Shown here: piece after piece, positions 7,965 through 16,925 of the stretch
How positions within the stretch are numbered: position 1 is the stretch's first letter
Layout of the letters: the number at the start of each line of letters is the position of its first letter
From: Lysobacter sp.
Lineage (GTDB): Bacteria; Pseudomonadota; Gammaproteobacteria; Xanthomonadales; Xanthomonadaceae
Direction: 5' to 3'
NCBI GenBank assembly: GCA_013141175.1
Contig: JABFRN010000001.1
Span: 4,091,121 to 4,155,120, forward strand
DNA: 64,000 nucleotides
The notes under the pieces: generated by a model
Told to the model about the DNA's origin: nothing
The model's database searches: none
What the model saw: the letters and a program-made list of their open reading frames with translations, nothing else
Position numbers and translations under genes: made by a program

Positions 7965-9031
7965 TTCGCGCGCTTCGCGAGCCAGTCGTGGATCGCCGAT
8001 GGCACTTCCTTCTGCGCACGCCCGGACACATAGATGCCGATGTGGCCGCCGCGGAACGACACTTCCGAATAATCGGTGCTTCCGACCAGACCTTTCATCG
8101 GTTTCGAGGCCGACGGCGGTACCAGGTGATCCTGCTCGGCGTAGATGTTCAGCACCGGCATGTCGACGAAACCCAGATCCACTTCGCGCCCGCCGATGTC
8201 GATACCCCCGTTCACGAAACCATTGGCCTGGTAGTACTGCTTGATGAACTGGCGGAAGGCTTCGCCGGCCTGGTCGGGCGAATCGAAGATCCACTTCTCC
8301 ATGCGCAGGAAATCCTCCATCGCCTTCCTGTCGTCGAGGATGTCGACCATGCCGACGTACTTCTGCACGAACAGCCGGTAAGGCTTGAGCGTGAGGTAGC
8401 ACAGATTCATCAGATCGGCCGGCACATTGCCCAGCGTGTCGACGAACAGATCGATATCGAGCCCGCGGGTCCAGTGCGACAGCATGTTGTCGTCGGTATG
8501 GAAATCCACCGGCGTGACCATGGTGATGAGGTTCTTGACCCGGTCGGGATGCAACGCGCTGTAGGTCAGCGAGAAAGCGCCGCCCTGGCAGATGCCGAGC
8601 AGATTGATCGCATCGAGTCCGTGCGAGCGGCGCAGATGATCAACAGCGCCGCCGAGGAAGCGCTCGATGTAATCCTCCAGCGTGAGGAAACGGTCGGAGC
8701 GGTCGGTGTAGCCCCAATCGATGAGGTATACGTCCTCGCCGAGCGCCAGCAGATTCTTCACCAGCGAGCGGTCGTCCTGCAGGTCGACCATGTACGGTCG
8801 ATTGACCAGCGCGTAGCAGATCAGCAGCGGGATTTTCGCGGTGGGCGCGTTCGCGCCCTTGAAGCGGTACAGCACGACCTTGCCGTCGCGCCAGACTTCT
8901 TCTTTCGCGGTAACGCCGTAATGCACATCGTCCATTCCGCGCAGGGTCGCGAGGCCGGCGCCGAGCTTCTGCTGCACGGTGGCCGCTTCGGCGGCCAGTT
9001 TCTCGGGGCTGACATCGAAAGGTGTGTACAT
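7961..9031 (-). CDS. phaC: Class III poly(R)-hydroxyalkanoate synthase, subunit PhaC
   Basis: 356 residues, the usual length for class III PhaC (about 355), which needs PhaE as partner. It polymerises hydroxyacyl-CoA into PHA storage granules. An alpha/beta-hydrolase fold with the synthase box GICQGG puts the catalytic Cys at about 148. The Asp in EQDHLVPP and the His in GGHIG complete the triad. It follows phaE by 1 nt, so the two are one operon with the DUF5329 gene. Confidence 0.95.
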   Translation of the reverse strand: MYTPFDVSPEKLAAEAATVQQKLGAGLATLRGMDDVHYGVTAKEEVWRDGKVVLYRFKGANAPTAKIPLLICYALVNRPYMVDLQDDRSLVKNLLALGEDVYLIDWGYTDRSDRFLTLEDYIERFLGGAVDHLRRSHGLDAINLLGICQGGAFSLTYSALHPDRVKNLITMVTPVDFHTDDNMLSHWTRGLDIDLFVDTLGNVPADLMNLCYLTLKPYRLFVQKYVGMVDILDDRKAMEDFLRMEKWIFDSPDQAGEAFRQFIKQYYQANGFVNGGIDIGGREVDLGFVDMPVLNIYAEQDHLVPPSASKPMKGLVGSTDYSEVSFRGGHIGIYVSGRAQKEVPSAIHDWLAKRAK

Positions 9032-9032
9032 G

Positions 9033-10316
9033 TCAGCGCTTCCTCTTCGCGTTCTTGGCGACGGGCATCGGTTTCAGCGGCTCGGGCATGGCGATCGTAG
9101 CGATCGCCTGACGCGGCGCGCGCTTGACTGTGGGCTTCGCGGTCGCGCGCGAGGGTTTGGGTTTCGGCGCGACGGTTTTCCTGGCGGTGGCCTTTTTCGC
9201 GGCCGGCTTTGCTTTCGCGGCCGGCTTCGGGGTCGGCCCGGTTTTCCCGGGCGCTACGGCCTTCTCGGCATCCTCGGGCGCAGGTCGTTTCGGCGCCGGC
9301 TTCGTTTGCACGGGCTGTACGGGCACTGCATCGCGCAGACGCCGCAGCTGGCGTTCGAGTTCGGCGATCTTGCGGTGCGCGCCATCGACTTCGGTGCGGC
9401 CGGGCATCCCGAACAGACCACCGAAGAGTTCCACTTCGCGCTGGACACCGGCGCGCACGCGCATCTGCGCATTGACGAGCTCGCCGTACACTTTCCGGAA
9501 GCCACTCGACAACGCGATCTCGGCGTACGCTTCCTCGGCAGCGTCGATCCACAGGTCGAACAGCGCGCGCGCCGATTGCAATTGACGTCCGGGCTCGCTG
9601 CGCTCGGCAAGCTTGCGCTCGAAGCGCTCGAAGGCATCGCGGCCGGCTTCCAGCATCAGCGCGTTGTAGGCCTCGTTCTTCCGCTGCAACTCGAACTGGG
9701 CTTCCGCCAGCGCCTGCCACCGCTCCTGGTGTTCGCGATGCAGGCCGAATGCGGGCATCCGCATCGACTGCATGCTGTCATTGAGCATGCCGTCGTTGAA
9801 CATGCTGCCCGGGCGCATGCCGGCGAACATGTTGTTGGCGAACACGTTGCCGTCGAACATGCCGCCGCCGAACATGCCTTTGAACATCGGCGCAACCTGC
9901 TGGTACCACTGGTCGAAACCCGACTGGCCGCGACCGGTCATCTCGGTGAATAGACTCGCGAACGGATTGCCGCCACCGCCCATCGCCTGCTTCCAGGCAC
10001 CAGCGATATCTTGAGCACTCGCAGAGCGACCGGCGAATTGCCCGGCGACCTGCTGCATCATCCCGAACCACTGCCGGGCCTGCGCGGAGAAGCGTTCGAT
10101 CATGTCGCTGGCATCGTTGCGCCGGGCCCCGCCCGCCAGCTGCGACCAACTGTCCATGGCAACCTGCCAAGGGTCCTGCGGACGGGCGCCGCTGCCGGCC
10201 GACCGCATCGCTTCGCTCAGCGCCTTCCAGTATTGCTGGGTCAGCGCCCCGACATCACCCGGCATACCGAAACCCGGCCCACCCGCCGAACCACCCGCAC
10301 CGCCTGCAGTCCACAT
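9033..10316 (-). CDS. phaE: Class III PHA synthase subunit PhaE with long Lys/Ala/Pro-rich tail
   Basis: 427 residues. Residues about 15-330 are PhaE-like (QQYWKALSEAM, DPWQVAMDSWSQL, WQALAEAQFELQRKN, a coiled coil near the end). Two features are unusual. One is a Gly/Met-rich insert at about 125-185 made of repeated MF/NMF units. The other is a C-terminal tail of about 85 residues made of AK, PK and KK repeats, like histone H1 or the DNA-binding PHA proteins PhaF/PhaM. The start ATG at 10316 is preceded by GGGAG. It forms the active synthase with PhaC, encoded 1 nt downstream. Confidence 0.9.
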   Translation of the reverse strand: MWTAGGAGGSAGGPGFGMPGDVGALTQQYWKALSEAMRSAGSGARPQDPWQVAMDSWSQLAGGARRNDASDMIERFSAQARQWFGMMQQVAGQFAGRSASAQDIAGAWKQAMGGGGNPFASLFTEMTGRGQSGFDQWYQQVAPMFKGMFGGGMFDGNVFANNMFAGMRPGSMFNDGMLNDSMQSMRMPAFGLHREHQERWQALAEAQFELQRKNEAYNALMLEAGRDAFERFERKLAERSEPGRQLQSARALFDLWIDAAEEAYAEIALSSGFRKVYGELVNAQMRVRAGVQREVELFGGLFGMPGRTEVDGAHRKIAELERQLRRLRDAVPVQPVQTKPAPKRPAPEDAEKAVAPGKTGPTPKPAAKAKPAAKKATARKTVAPKPKPSRATAKPTVKRAPRQAIATIAMPEPLKPMPVAKNAKRKR

Positions 10317-10382
10317 CGCATCGCTCCCGGTCAGAGGACCTCATGATAACAACGGCGGCGCCGGGTATCCGGGTGAGCGCGA

Positions 10383-11015
10383 TCACCACTTCGGGATACG
10401 GATGGTCTTGCTGACCATCAGCGAGCCGGACAGCGCATACACGAACACCAGCGGATGCAGGATCCACGGCCCCACCTGATAGGCACCGAACCAGAAATCG
10501 TCGCCGATGCGCCCTGCGTCGGCCGCGATCACCAGCATCACCACCAGTACGAGACTGGTCGGGATCGGCGTGCCTTCGAAATATTTGACCTTGTCGGCGC
10601 CATCGGCCAACTGCTCGGCGGTGATGTTGTAGCGCGCGAGCCGGCTGACGCCGCAGCAGACGAAGTAACCCAGTACGATCCAATCCCAGAACCCCTGCAA
10701 CCCGGCGGCAAAGCCCAGCGCAGCCGGCGCAACCCCGAACGAGATGACGTCGGCGAGGGAATCCAGCTCACGGCCCAGCGTCGACGAGGATTGCCGCCAA
10801 CGCGCGACGCGGCCATCGAGCGCGTCGAAGACGAACGCCAGCGGCACCAGGCTGATGCCCCAGACCAGATCGTGCTTCTCGCCCGATTGCATGTATCGCA
10901 TCGCGAAAAACACGGCGCATACCCCGCAGAACGCATTCGCGAGCGTGAGCCAGTCGGCGAGGTGGAAATCCCGGAACATCGAGAAATGACGCTGACCCGT
11001 ATGACGCGACTTCAT
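10383..11015 (-). CDS. pssA: CDP-diacylglycerol-serine O-phosphatidyltransferase
   Basis: 210 residues, an integral inner-membrane enzyme that makes phosphatidylserine, the precursor of phosphatidylethanolamine. The CDP-alcohol phosphotransferase signature DGxxAR(x)8GxxxDxxxD is present (DGRVARW…GRELDSLAD, about residues 66-88), followed by several membrane segments. The start ATG at 11015 has GAGGGG 5-6 nt upstream; a longer frame begins at 11072 but lacks a ribosome site. This is the small Bacillus-type enzyme rather than the E. coli type. Confidence 0.9.
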   Translation of the reverse strand: MKSRHTGQRHFSMFRDFHLADWLTLANAFCGVCAVFFAMRYMQSGEKHDLVWGISLVPLAFVFDALDGRVARWRQSSSTLGRELDSLADVISFGVAPAALGFAAGLQGFWDWIVLGYFVCCGVSRLARYNITAEQLADGADKVKYFEGTPIPTSLVLVVMLVIAADAGRIGDDFWFGAYQVGPWILHPLVFVYALSGSLMVSKTIRIPKW

Positions 11016-11085
11016 GCCTGCCCCTCGCGACTTGCCGGCTCCCAGCGTGCCAAACGCTCCTGCCGGGAGCAAGCCCCGCGACTGG

Positions 11086-12960
11086 TCAATGCTTCGGAAT
11101 CGCCAGATGCTCGACGGTCAGTGGTTTGCCGGCGCGCGGTACGGTCTCGATGATCGCGTCGGCGGGCAATTGTCCATTGCCTTCGAGCGCCGCGAGCGTA
11201 CGATCCAGCGCAGCGTAGACGTAAGGCAACATCGGCAGATAGCGCGCACCGTAATCGGGCAGCCCGAGGAACGCGTCGAAGTGCTGGGCGTTGCGCACCT
11301 GCCAGAAGCGCACATCGCGCCCCGCCGCACGCGCATGGGCAACATAGGGTGCGCTGGTGAATGCCATCGGAATCAGGCCGTCATCGACACCGTGGATCAC
11401 CGTCACGGGCAAGCCGGCGCGCGGTAGCCCGGCACGGGTTTCGGCGATGCCTTTGCGTACGCGGTCCGCGTCGGCGGAGGCGCCGCCCCACAGATCGCGC
11501 AGGCAGCGCAGGCGCGTGGCACTGGGATCCACCTTCGCGACTTCATCGATGATGCCCACGCCCGCACCGGGTGGAATACCGCTGGCATCGCTCCACCAGG
11601 ACGCGCGCTCCTGCGGGGTCGCGCTGCGTGCGGTCGTGTCGGCATTCTGCATGGCATAGGAAAAGCCGCAGGGATGCTCGCCCGCGGCATAACGGCCGTA
11701 GGCCGAGGCGTAGGTGATAGCAACCGCGCGCCACAGGTCGAAGCCGACGCTCAGCGCGCCTGCACGCAGCGCTTCCTCGGTCCATCCTTGCGCACGCAGT
11801 CGCGAGTGAGCGTCGCGTGCCTGCGCATCCGTGTCATCGCCCTCGATCATGCCGGTCGCTTTCAGCGCGGCACAGCGCTGCGCCCAGACCCCTCGCGCCT
11901 GTGCCTGCAACGGAGGCTGCGGCAGATTGTCCATCGCCAACAGGGCACAGGGCATCAACAGCGCCGCTTCGGTGGTGTAGTCGTACAACGCACGACTGTC
12001 TGCGGCTCCGACGAACACGCTCGGCTCGCCCGCGACCACGGCATCCAACCAGCGTTCGCCTGGAGCGCCGCTCTCCATTTCCGCAGCGCGCAGTACCGCG
12101 CCGCCGCCGTTGGAAATACCGACCGCGATCATCCGGGTGTTGGCGAACGTGAACGGCGCATCTTCGGGAAATGCTTGATTCAGCGATTGCAGCGCGAATT
12201 CCGCCGCCTGGCGCACATGACGGCCCCAATCGGCTTCAGGATTGTCCTGCGAATGCGCATGTTTGAACGCGACGCCCGAAATCCCGGTCGACGCCTCGGG
12301 CGCAAAAGCCAGATCGGCACCCTGCCCGGCCGTGATCGGAACACCATCGGCGCCCGCGCCGCTACGGGTATCGAGATCGAAATAATCCGTACCCGTACCC
12401 TTGTCCGTGTAGGCCACGGCACAACCTTTCGGCAGCCCCCAGGCGCCGGCGACAGCGATCGCACCGTAGACACCGCGCGAACCCGAAGACGGGGCAACCA
12501 ATACGCAGCGGCGCTTGCGGTCGAAGCCATCGGGCACCTGCACCAGCACCCGATGCGGGTGGCGCGCACCGGGTACGGTGGCAAACGCCGAAAACTCGCG
12601 GCCCGGCACAGTCGCGGTACTACCGTAGACATCCCCGTAACCACCGCCCGGGGCAAGGTCCGCGATCCCGCGCCAGTTGCTCCAGATCGCCCGCCGTCGC
12701 AGCTCCGCTGCAGTCGGCGCGGCATTATCCGCAAAAGGCGGCGGCGCCAATCCACGCAGCCCGGCGATGCCAAGCCCTGCCGTCAGCAGGTCATCGCCAT
12801 CGCGATGCGTGGTCGTGCGCTCGGCACTGAACATGGTCGACTCCAGATCATTCGCTCGCACCGGAGTACGCGGACCACTGGCGCAAGCGGCCAAACCCAA
12901 TGCCAAGGCGAGCACGATGGGGAGACGGAACGCGACCATATGAGAGGCGAGACGTTTCAT
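11086..12960 (-). CDS. D-(-)-3-hydroxybutyrate oligomer hydrolase, lipoprotein
   Basis: 624 residues. The signal peptide ends in a lipobox (LGLAAC, Cys about 26), so the protein is probably outer-membrane anchored. The sequence matches the 3HB-oligomer hydrolase family: APSSGSRGVYGAI, AYTDKGTGTDYFD and the lipase box GISNGG with the nucleophile Ser, and the HFDAFLG region with a late His. It cleaves short hydroxybutyrate oligomers released from PHB. The start ATG at 12960 is chosen; a TTG six codons upstream is possible. It lies 70 nt upstream of pssA on the same strand and near phaEC, which makes a small PHA-metabolism cluster. Confidence 0.88.
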   Translation of the reverse strand: MKRLASHMVAFRLPIVLALALGLAACASGPRTPVRANDLESTMFSAERTTTHRDGDDLLTAGLGIAGLRGLAPPPFADNAAPTAAELRRRAIWSNWRGIADLAPGGGYGDVYGSTATVPGREFSAFATVPGARHPHRVLVQVPDGFDRKRRCVLVAPSSGSRGVYGAIAVAGAWGLPKGCAVAYTDKGTGTDYFDLDTRSGAGADGVPITAGQGADLAFAPEASTGISGVAFKHAHSQDNPEADWGRHVRQAAEFALQSLNQAFPEDAPFTFANTRMIAVGISNGGGAVLRAAEMESGAPGERWLDAVVAGEPSVFVGAADSRALYDYTTEAALLMPCALLAMDNLPQPPLQAQARGVWAQRCAALKATGMIEGDDTDAQARDAHSRLRAQGWTEEALRAGALSVGFDLWRAVAITYASAYGRYAAGEHPCGFSYAMQNADTTARSATPQERASWWSDASGIPPGAGVGIIDEVAKVDPSATRLRCLRDLWGGASADADRVRKGIAETRAGLPRAGLPVTVIHGVDDGLIPMAFTSAPYVAHARAAGRDVRFWQVRNAQHFDAFLGLPDYGARYLPMLPYVYAALDRTLAALEGNGQLPADAIIETVPRAGKPLTVEHLAIPKH

Positions 12961-13084
12961 GACCGTGCACAGTATCAAGAGAGCGCAATCGCAGCATCGT
13001 ACTTTGGTACCAAACGAGCAACGGTCTGCCGCTGCCGCGCCCTGTTAGGCTTGCGTTCTTGAATCTCCCCACGGCCGCAACACC

Positions 13085-13750
13085 ATGCCGCAACTGTTGA
13101 TCGCCGACGACCATCCGCTGTTCCGCGCCGCGCTGCGCGGCGCGGCTGCCGAAGCTGCGGACGACGTCAGCACTTGCGAGGCCGCGTCGTTGGACGAAGT
13201 GCTGAAGATCCTCGATGCCCGGCCGGATATCGATCTGGTCCTGCTCGACCTGCACATGCCCGGCAACCACGGACTGGCCGGGCTTGCCGCCATCCGCGCG
13301 CAATATCCCGCCGTGGCGGTCGCCCTGGTCTCGGCGAATGAGGACCCGCAGATCATCCGTCGCGCCCTGGACCACGGCGCCGCAGGCTATATTCCGAAAA
13401 GCGCCGGCCTCGAAGAGCTCCGCGATGCGATCCGCACCGTCCTCGGCTGCGAGGAATGGCTGCCGCCCGCGTTGCGCCCGGCTGTCGCGCGCGCACGTTC
13501 CGCGCCTGGCGACGCCGATCTCGCCGCCCGCCTCGCCAGCCTCACCCCGCAGCAGTTCCGGGTCCTCGCGCTGGTCGCCGAAGGCCTGCTCAACAAACAG
13601 ATCGCCGACCGTCTCGACGTACAGGAGCGGACGGTCAAAGCCCACCTCAGTGCGATCTTCGAGAAACTCGGTGCACGCAACCGAACGCAGGCCAGCGTGA
13701 TTCTGCGCGAATTGGAGATCAGCGATCCGGCGAGGCGGATGGAGCCATAA
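13085..13750 (+). CDS. LuxR/NarL-family response regulator
   Basis: 221 residues. The receiver domain (1-120) has the acidic pair Asp8-Asp9, phospho-acceptor Asp55 and Lys105. The LuxR-type helix-turn-helix is at about 150-210 (LTPQQFRVLALVAEGLLNKQIADRL…ERTVKAHLSAIFEKL). No sensor kinase gene is adjacent, so it is an orphan here. It is divergent from the hydroxybutyrate oligomer hydrolase gene (shared promoter region 12961-13084) and convergent with the DUF4189 gene. Confidence 0.92.
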   Translation: MPQLLIADDHPLFRAALRGAAAEAADDVSTCEAASLDEVLKILDARPDIDLVLLDLHMPGNHGLAGLAAIRAQYPAVAVALVSANEDPQIIRRALDHGAAGYIPKSAGLEELRDAIRTVLGCEEWLPPALRPAVARARSAPGDADLAARLASLTPQQFRVLALVAEGLLNKQIADRLDVQERTVKAHLSAIFEKLGARNRTQASVILRELEISDPARRMEP

Positions 13751-13765
13751 GTAGGTGCAGTCGAT

Positions 13766-14314
13766 TCAGTTCAATTGCTTCGGATAACTGCAATTGCTGT
13801 ATAGGATTTCGCAGTCGCTCGAAGTCTTGCCGCAAAGCGCGAGCGCTTGCTGGCTGGCAGTCGTGATGTCGACAGCCGAGGACGATACGCCGCCACTCGA
13901 TCCCCATACGTACACCGCACACTGGTTGTAGTAGGTGATGGACACTTTGCAGGCAGCACGTCTGCTGCTGGCAGTGGTTTCGCATTGCTTCAGCGCGGCC
14001 TGCTTGGCACTTCTTTCGCTGAGCATGTCGCTGACCGCACCCCAGCCGCCTGCCTTCCCTCTGGCGATGGCGCCCCAGCGCGTCTCCCAGACCGGACCAT
14101 CGGAAGGCGAGTCCGCATCCTCGGAGGAATCTTCACTGCCGTCGGATGCGCAGATCGGAATGACGGCAATACCACCGGACCCGCCTGTGGTACCGACCTG
14201 TATCTCGCCCGGACCAGGGCCATTCGGACAAACGAAGGTCTGAGCGGCAGCAGTGACCGGCCACAACACCGAGGCTGTCAAAAGAGCGAGAAACGAACAG
14301 CGCAGACCCACCAT
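13766..14314 (-). CDS. DUF4189-domain exported protein next to the T4SS genes
   Basis: 182 residues with a signal peptide (about 1-24, ending TAAAQ). A Gly/Ser/Asp-rich linker (SEDSSEDADSPSDG) follows. The C-terminal DUF4189 domain (about 75-175) starts WGAIARGKAGGWGAVSDM and has six cysteines, probably paired in the periplasm. ATG at 14314 has AAGGAGA 6 nt upstream, so this start is firm. It is on the same strand as virB1-virB6 and 375 bp downstream of virB6. Function unknown; its position makes it a candidate T4SS accessory or immunity protein, which is inference. Confidence 0.8.
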   Translation of the reverse strand: MVGLRCSFLALLTASVLWPVTAAAQTFVCPNGPGPGEIQVGTTGGSGGIAVIPICASDGSEDSSEDADSPSDGPVWETRWGAIARGKAGGWGAVSDMLSERSAKQAALKQCETTASSRRAACKVSITYYNQCAVYVWGSSGGVSSSAVDITTASQQALALCGKTSSDCEILYSNCSYPKQLN

Positions 14315-14689
14315 GCCAAATCTCCTTAACCTAATGCCATCGGCAACATGGGTCATCTTTTAGCCGGGAATCCCTGAATTTGCGATGTACCACAGCCGAA
14401 ACCCATACAAGCGATGTCGGCACATGCGCTGTTGCGTCGATGTCGACTCGTCGAGCGGCGCTTCATATGGGAAGCGGAAACATGACCCGCATGAAAAACG
14501 GGCGTGCTCGAGATCGAACCATTGCTCTCAAGACGCTGCTCCAAAGCCATCATGGGCAGCAAGTTGACGGAACCCGGTGCAACGCCACCCAGCCGTCGGA
14601 ATGTCACCGACGACTGGGCAGTTACGCAAGAAGACCGATAGCAAAGGCTTCTTGCAATGGCATATCGACAATGAAACAGTTCAGCCTGC
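14315..14689. other. Intergenic region between DUF4189 gene and virB6, no gene seen
   Basis: 375 bp with no frame of credible composition on either strand; the long frames that cross it are antisense or out-of-frame extensions of virB6. It carries the ribosome site of the DUF4189 gene (AAGGAGA near 14321) and presumably its promoter. Confidence 0.6.
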
Positions 14690-15913
14690 TCAGGCAGTGG
14701 TCCTGTCTGGCGGTGAACTCTTGATCCTATCCGGATTCGGAGTTTCGGTACCGTATCCACCCGTCGAGGCGCGGCCACTGATGTTGGGCCTTGATGTTTC
14801 GACAGCAGAATCCTGGCTGACCTGGGAGCCGGTATTACGCCCGCCACCGCCACCACCACCGCCACCGCCACCACCGCCACTACCCATGTAGTAACTGCCG
14901 TGATCACTGCCGCGACCTCGACCGCCACCGGTTTGGGCCGCGCCATGGCTGCCACTGATCTGCGCGTACGGATGGAAGCTGCCGAGCGTGCCTTGGAAGA
15001 AGCTGGCGACCATCGGTGGCGTGCTGATCAACAACACGGTCAGAAGCAGACCGACGCCACCTTGTTGCAGGGCCATGCTGCTGAAGCCGGAGTTGAAATT
15101 CGTACCCAACAGGCTTCCTATCAACGCAGTGGCCCAGAACGCCTCCGCAACGGCCAGCACTGTTTTCGTCGCGATCGCGACCATCGCCGCCAGAACAGCC
15201 AACGAGAACATGGTTCCGATCCCGTACAAGAGCCATCGCTGGAACAACGATTTGGTCGCGTCGAACAACAGGCAAAGGATGAAGATGGGCCCAAGACCAA
15301 CGAACAATGCCAGCGCGACCTCGTACATCAGCAACATCGCGCCGCCGACCATCGCGGGCCCTGCGGTACCGACGCCGACCATCCACATCGCCCGCGATTT
15401 TTCTGCATACAGAGTAGGGTCACTCACGATCTGCAAGGCATCGATACTCGACAGACCCAACTGCATCCACGCCAGATTGTCATCGATCAGATCTTCGGCC
15501 GTGGTACCGGAATCGCCCGTCACGACGGCGGTAATGGCGCCTTTCAAATCAACGGTCAGGAAATCATGGACGTCGGGACCCGCAAGTCCAAAGGTTGTGG
15601 CGGCGGAAACGATCAGCCCGGCTTTCAGCGCGTTCATGACCAAAGCCATCAAGGAGTCCCGGCTTTGCCCGGTCAGGATACGAAAGCCCTGGATCATGAT
15701 CCAAAGCGTCAATATCGCCAGTGCGGCACCTCCGACAACCCCGGATGCGTACTGCATCATGTTGAGCCCGAAGTCCTGAATCTCATTCCGGACAAAGTCG
15801 TAGATCAGCTTGAAATACAGAAGGTCGCCGATCGATTGCGCCACCGGACGCAACAACGCATCGAGCATTTGTCCACCCGCATTTACCAGCCAGTTCGCCA
15901 TGGGGTTACCCAT
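14690..15913 (-). CDS. virB6: T4SS inner-membrane channel protein VirB6
   Basis: 407 residues, a polytopic inner-membrane protein of the VirB6/TrbL family. Membrane segments are seen at about 55-75, 95-110, 175-215, 235-255 and 280-300. Conserved-type features are the TLWIMIQGFRILTG segment and the hydrophobic FVGLGPIFILCLLFDATKSLFQRW region. After residue 320 the tail is low-complexity: Gly/Ser-rich with 13 consecutive Gly encoded by a CCA/CCG repeat at about 14840-14878, then Ser/Thr/Pro. ATG at 15913. It is the last gene of the virB1-virB6 block. Confidence 0.9.
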   Translation of the reverse strand: MGNPMANWLVNAGGQMLDALLRPVAQSIGDLLYFKLIYDFVRNEIQDFGLNMMQYASGVVGGAALAILTLWIMIQGFRILTGQSRDSLMALVMNALKAGLIVSAATTFGLAGPDVHDFLTVDLKGAITAVVTGDSGTTAEDLIDDNLAWMQLGLSSIDALQIVSDPTLYAEKSRAMWMVGVGTAGPAMVGGAMLLMYEVALALFVGLGPIFILCLLFDATKSLFQRWLLYGIGTMFSLAVLAAMVAIATKTVLAVAEAFWATALIGSLLGTNFNSGFSSMALQQGGVGLLLTVLLISTPPMVASFFQGTLGSFHPYAQISGSHGAAQTGGGRGRGSDHGSYYMGSGGGGGGGGGGGGGRNTGSQVSQDSAVETSRPNISGRASTGGYGTETPNPDRIKSSPPDRTTA

Positions 15914-15983
15914 AAATTTCCGCCTTTGTCCCGATATGTTGACCGTGGCCCCGGATTGAGGCCAACGGCACCGCTCCCACGTT

Positions 15984-16004
15984 CGGGCAGGCGAAGCCTG
16001 CCCG
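15984..16004. repeat. Perfect intergenic hairpin between virB5 and virB6
   Basis: A 9-bp perfect stem (CGGGCAGGC, 15984-15992) with a GAA loop pairs with 15996-16004. There is no U-tract on either side, so it may be an mRNA-stabilising or REP-like element rather than a terminator. A related GC hairpin occurs at 33849-33866. Confidence 0.6.
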
Positions 16005-16044
16005 ATGTTCCACTAAGCTTTTGCGATCGACCTATGCGCGAATG

Positions 16045-16824
16045 TCAGTTGATTTCCAACGCGCCTGCCAAAGCGGCAGTGGATACGATCGTACCGATGA
16101 CACTGTTTTCGCCCTTCATGCCGCGCTTCGCAAGCTGACGCTGGTCTTCCTCGACCATCTTGATCATGCCTTCGTATGTCTTGATGACCGTCTCGGTGTA
16201 TTGCGCATCGGCCAGCACCTGCGCCGTCAGTTTCGCGGTCTGGGCGACGTTGGTGTCCATCTGGCCATTGCCGCTGGAACCGGCCATCTGTCCCTGGATC
16301 CTCTCGATCTGAGACTGCGTCTGTCTCAGCTTGTTCAGCATCCTGACCTGCTCATTGAACTGCATGAATTGCAGATTCACGATCTGCTTACATTTGGTCT
16401 TTTGCTGGCCAATGATATCGCCGTTCATATCCAAGCCGATCGTCGAGAAAATATCCGAGATCATCGAACTGCTGCCGCCGCTGCATCGCTGGGCGATGGC
16501 GTCGCTCAGATCCTGAGAGGTTTTTTCGGTGATCGGTGTCATCGAGAGGGCGAGCGTATTGAACAACTGATCGAGTTGCGTGAGCTGCTGGGTCATGTGC
16601 TGGATTTCACGTGCGTACTGCGTGTAATCCTGGAATTTCTGCGTATAGGTGTTGATCTGATTCAGAAGCGAGTTGATCTGGGTGATGATGTGATTGGGCA
16701 TGTTGCCCAGATCGGTCACTGGAATGCCCGCCCCTGCGTTGCCGGCCGCAAAAGCACAGGCAAGCGCCAAGCTGGTGATGAGCGGGGCCTTACGGTTACT
16801 GCGGGACTTGCGGTCGGTCTTCAT
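16045..16824 (-). CDS. virB5: T4SS minor pilus protein VirB5
   Basis: 259 residues. The signal peptide (about 11-33, ending NAGAG) is followed by an all-alpha protein rich in Gln (QINSLLNQINTYTQKFQDYTQYAREIQHMTQQL), typical of VirB5/TrbJ, which sits at the pilus tip. ATG at 16824 is preceded by GGAGGT 5 nt upstream, which decides the start over a longer frame. Two Cys (about 116 and 146) could form a disulfide. It lies between virB4 and virB6 as in the Xanthomonas system. Confidence 0.88.
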   Translation of the reverse strand: MKTDRKSRSNRKAPLITSLALACAFAAGNAGAGIPVTDLGNMPNHIITQINSLLNQINTYTQKFQDYTQYAREIQHMTQQLTQLDQLFNTLALSMTPITEKTSQDLSDAIAQRCSGGSSSMISDIFSTIGLDMNGDIIGQQKTKCKQIVNLQFMQFNEQVRMLNKLRQTQSQIERIQGQMAGSSGNGQMDTNVAQTAKLTAQVLADAQYTETVIKTYEGMIKMVEEDQRQLAKRGMKGENSVIGTIVSTAALAGALEIN

Positions 16825-16925
16825 GGGACACCTCCGGTGTGGTTTCAGGCGTAGAACTGGCGGATTTAACAATTGGCTATCAAGCACCTAATATAACGTC
16901 TTAAAACGCGATTTCGGTCACAAAA

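Noticed and set aside
14500..14580. A GGTTCGATCTCGAGC-like stretch resembling a tRNA T arm on the minus strand
   Set aside because: No acceptor, D or anticodon arm can be formed around it.
14353..14955. A 200-codon minus-strand frame downstream of and across the virB6 end
   Set aside because: Out of frame with virB6 and made of the Gly-repeat shadow plus non-coding DNA.
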